This document shows, piece by piece, positions 62,421 to 64,000 of a stretch of 64,000 nt of DNA. The DNA is taken from the NCBI GenBank assembly GCA_944323245.1, contig CALURT010000006.1, forward strand, positions 47,222 to 111,221, in the 5' to 3' direction. Source of the DNA: an uncultured Bacteroidales bacterium (GTDB lineage Bacteria; Bacteroidota; Bacteroidia; Bacteroidales; UBA932). The notes under the pieces were generated by a model. The model saw only the letters and a list, made by a program, of their open reading frames with translations. It ran no database searches and was not told the DNA's origin. How positions within the stretch are numbered: the stretch's first letter is position 1; each line of letters starts with the position of its first letter. The position numbers were made by a program, and so were the translations under genes.

Positions 62421-63659
62421 ATGGTACGTGTCAAACCCTTTGCGGCGGTCCGTCCGCCGCAAAGTCTTGTAAAGGAAGTCGCATCAAGACCTTACGACGT
62501 CCTCAATTCATCCGAAGCGCAGGCGGAAGCCTCTGAAAAGTCCCTGCTGCACATCACAAGGCCGGAAATAGATTTCCATCCGCTCATCGACGAGCACGAC
62601 AGCCGGGTCTATGACAAGGCTGTGGAGAATTTCAGGCTCTGGCAGGAAAAAGGCTGGCTCGTACAGGACTCCAAACCGCAATATTACATCTATGCCCAGA
62701 CGATGGACGGACGGACGCAGTACGGGCTTGTCCTATGTGCGCACACTGACGACTATGCGGAAGGAAAAATCAAGAAACACGAGCTGACAAGGAAGGAAAA
62801 GGAGGACGACAGGATGATCCATGTCAGAATCCAGAATGCCAATATCGAGCCTGTCTTTTTCGCCTATCCCGACGACAAGGCAATCGATGCGATAGTGGAC
62901 AAATACGTACAATCGGAACCCGAATACGATTTCGTCTCCGATGACGGTGTCGGGCATAAATTCTGGGTAATCGGGGATGAGGGCGACATTGCGGCCATTA
63001 CCGACGGATTCGAAAGGATTCATGCATTCTACGTGGCCGACGGACATCACAGGACCGCTGCTGCAGCAAGAGTGGGAGCAGAGAAAAAAGAGGCCAATCC
63101 TGCCCACACCGGCGACGAGGAATACAATTACTTCATGGCCGTGGCATTCCCTGTCAGCCAGCTCAATATCATAGACTACAACCGTGTGGTCAAAGACCTG
63201 AACGGGCTGTCTCCGGACGGATTCCTTGCAAGGCTCTCGGAGGATTTCACTGTAACTGAAAAAGGATCGGAGATATACCGGCCGGGAAAACTGCACGAAT
63301 TTTCGATGTATCTTGACGGGAAATGGTACGCTCTCACGGCCAAACCGGGAAGGTATGACGATTCCGACCCTATCGGGGTATTGGACGTGACGATATTGTC
63401 CGATTTGGTCTTGGACAGGATTCTCGGCATCAAGGATCTGCGGACGGACAAAAGGATAGATTTCGTCGGAGGAATCCGCGGCCTCAAGGCACTGTCCGAC
63501 AGGGTTGACAGCGGCGAGATGGCCGTGGCTTTCGCCCTTTACCCGGTGTCCATGAAGCAGCTGACGGACATAGCCGATTCAGGCAACATCATGCCTCCGA
63601 AAACCACATGGTTCGAGCCGAAACTCCGCAGCGGCCTCGCCATCCATAAATTGGAATAA
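62421..63659 (+). CDS. DUF1015 family protein, in the ser cluster
   Basis: A 412-residue protein of DUF1015 (SpoU-like methylase region not present), not recognised by function. The N-terminus VRVKPFAAVRPPQSLVKEVA and the later FYVADGHHRTAAAARVG (about residues 206-222) and VLDVTILSDLVLDRILGI are the conserved marks, with a His/Asp-rich central motif that looks catalytic. It follows serA by 7 bases on the same strand; serC-serA-DUF1015 recurs in Bacteroidota, which suggests a link with serine metabolism. Confidence 0.88.
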   Translation: MVRVKPFAAVRPPQSLVKEVASRPYDVLNSSEAQAEASEKSLLHITRPEIDFHPLIDEHDSRVYDKAVENFRLWQEKGWLVQDSKPQYYIYAQTMDGRTQYGLVLCAHTDDYAEGKIKKHELTRKEKEDDRMIHVRIQNANIEPVFFAYPDDKAIDAIVDKYVQSEPEYDFVSDDGVGHKFWVIGDEGDIAAITDGFERIHAFYVADGHHRTAAAARVGAEKKEANPAHTGDEEYNYFMAVAFPVSQLNIIDYNRVVKDLNGLSPDGFLARLSEDFTVTEKGSEIYRPGKLHEFSMYLDGKWYALTAKPGRYDDSDPIGVLDVTILSDLVLDRILGIKDLRTDKRIDFVGGIRGLKALSDRVDSGEMAVAFALYPVSMKQLTDIADSGNIMPPKTTWFEPKLRSGLAIHKLE

Positions 63660-63684
63660 ACCGTATATTAAAAACCAAAAGACA

Positions 63685-63950
63685 ATGATGACAACCGTTG
63701 AATTGCGCCTGAGGCGTTTTACGCCCCGTGGCAATTATTGCAGCTGCAGGCATTATCATAACCGTAGCCGACGGTTGCGCCGGGGCAATTGCCGGAGGGG
63801 TACTGACGAAATGCCGTAAAAGTGACAGACGAAAGCGGCTGGGCATCGGCAATGACGGCCATGAACTCTGCATTGGCAGGGAGCGGATGGATCTATGAAA
63901 CCGACAACGACGGCGACTTCCCGGGTAATGATGCACAAAATGGTTGGTAA
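63685..63950 (+). pseudogene. Possible decayed gene split over three frames
   Basis: No intact gene fits the 325 bases after the DUF1015 gene. Three successive plus-strand frames each read as protein-like in order: MMTTVELRLRRFTPRG from 63685, then VAIIAAAGIIITVADGC near 63728-63778, then TDESGWASAMTAMNSALAG and ETDNDGDFPGNDAQNGW ending at a TAA (63948-63950). Together they look like a basic n-region, a hydrophobic stretch and a secreted domain, broken by two +1 shifts. Chance is possible; the reading is weak. The 43-codon frame from 63685 could also be a small separate gene. Confidence 0.25.
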
Positions 63951-63984
63951 AATCACGGATAAGTAATTGAAATATATAAAATTA

Positions 63985-64000
63985 TGAGTAGTTTGATGAA
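63985..64000 (+). CDS. First codons of a gene cut by the right window edge
   Basis: An ATG at 63985-63987 (MSSLM) with an AT-rich upstream stretch (TTGAAATATATAAAATT) and an open frame to the edge. Only five codons are seen, so nothing can be said about the product and even the start is uncertain. Confidence 0.25.

Noticed and set aside
1..64000. tRNA, rRNA, riboswitch, IS element or prophage
   Set aside because: Read through all gaps; no cloverleaf-like run, transposase, integrase or phage structural gene was recognised.

Overview
The window looks like a piece of a Bacteroidales (phylum Bacteroidota) chromosome, probably a gut or other anaerobic member. The grounds are: several start-proximal TAnnTTTG boxes, some with a TTTG box 19-21 bases upstream (the Bacteroidota promoter type); few Shine-Dalgarno sites; outer-membrane beta-barrel proteins with a carboxypeptidase-regulatory-like N-terminus; families largely confined to this phylum (DUF4783, DUF3127, DUF4369 lipoproteins, FKBP-type lipoprotein isomerase, NhaA/RecQ/MurA of the Bacteroidota type); and a glycogen pathway built on an animal/yeast-type GT3 synthase. 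I cannot fix the genus from the sequence. No tRNA, rRNA, CRISPR array, prophage or insertion sequence was seen.

Layout. 1-14,701 (minus): a long run read leftwards from xseA-xseB into a five-gene glycogen block (branching enzyme, debranching enzyme, GT4 glycosyltransferase, GH57 glucanotransferase/amylase, and a 1,412-residue glycogen synthase-phosphorylase fusion), then ribF, a small membrane protein, greA, a HIT hydrolase and the start of a lipoprotein cut by the window edge. 14,845-21,664 (plus): engB, prs, a small Cys-rich membrane protein, der, then etfB-etfA-acyl-CoA dehydrogenase, closed by a strong terminator. 21,790-30,672: DUF4783 protein, rlmH, a very large multi-pass histidine kinase facing a sigma-54 response regulator that lacks a DNA-binding domain, then cmk-ispH, efp and (minus) lptB. 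30,683-38,390: a dispersed repeat pair, dnaX, a secreted protein-M16 peptidase-O-methyltransferase set, and the first large outer-membrane receptor-like protein. 38,414-45,637 (minus): DUF308 protein, dnaG, metG, murB, murA. 45,750-53,342: fhs-PHP phosphatase, recQ (minus), nhaA, FKBP lipoprotein, DUF3127 protein. 53,343-56,755: the second receptor-like protein bracketed by dispersed repeats. 56,756-63,659: miaA and a pRiA4b ORF-3-like protein (minus), yigZ, pyrB-pyrI, serC-serA-DUF1015. The last 340 bases hold a possible decayed gene and the first codons of a further gene.

Most of the window is core housekeeping. The parts I would look at again are the HTH-less sigma-54 regulator with its roughly ten-pass kinase, the GT3-GT35 fusion, the Asp-for-Cys MurA, the two receptor-like barrels with mosaic codon usage and flanking repeats, two independent 3 x 15 bp tandem repeats that multiply in-frame stop codons, a DUF3127 protein with an SSB-like acidic tip, and a probably leaderless yigZ mRNA.
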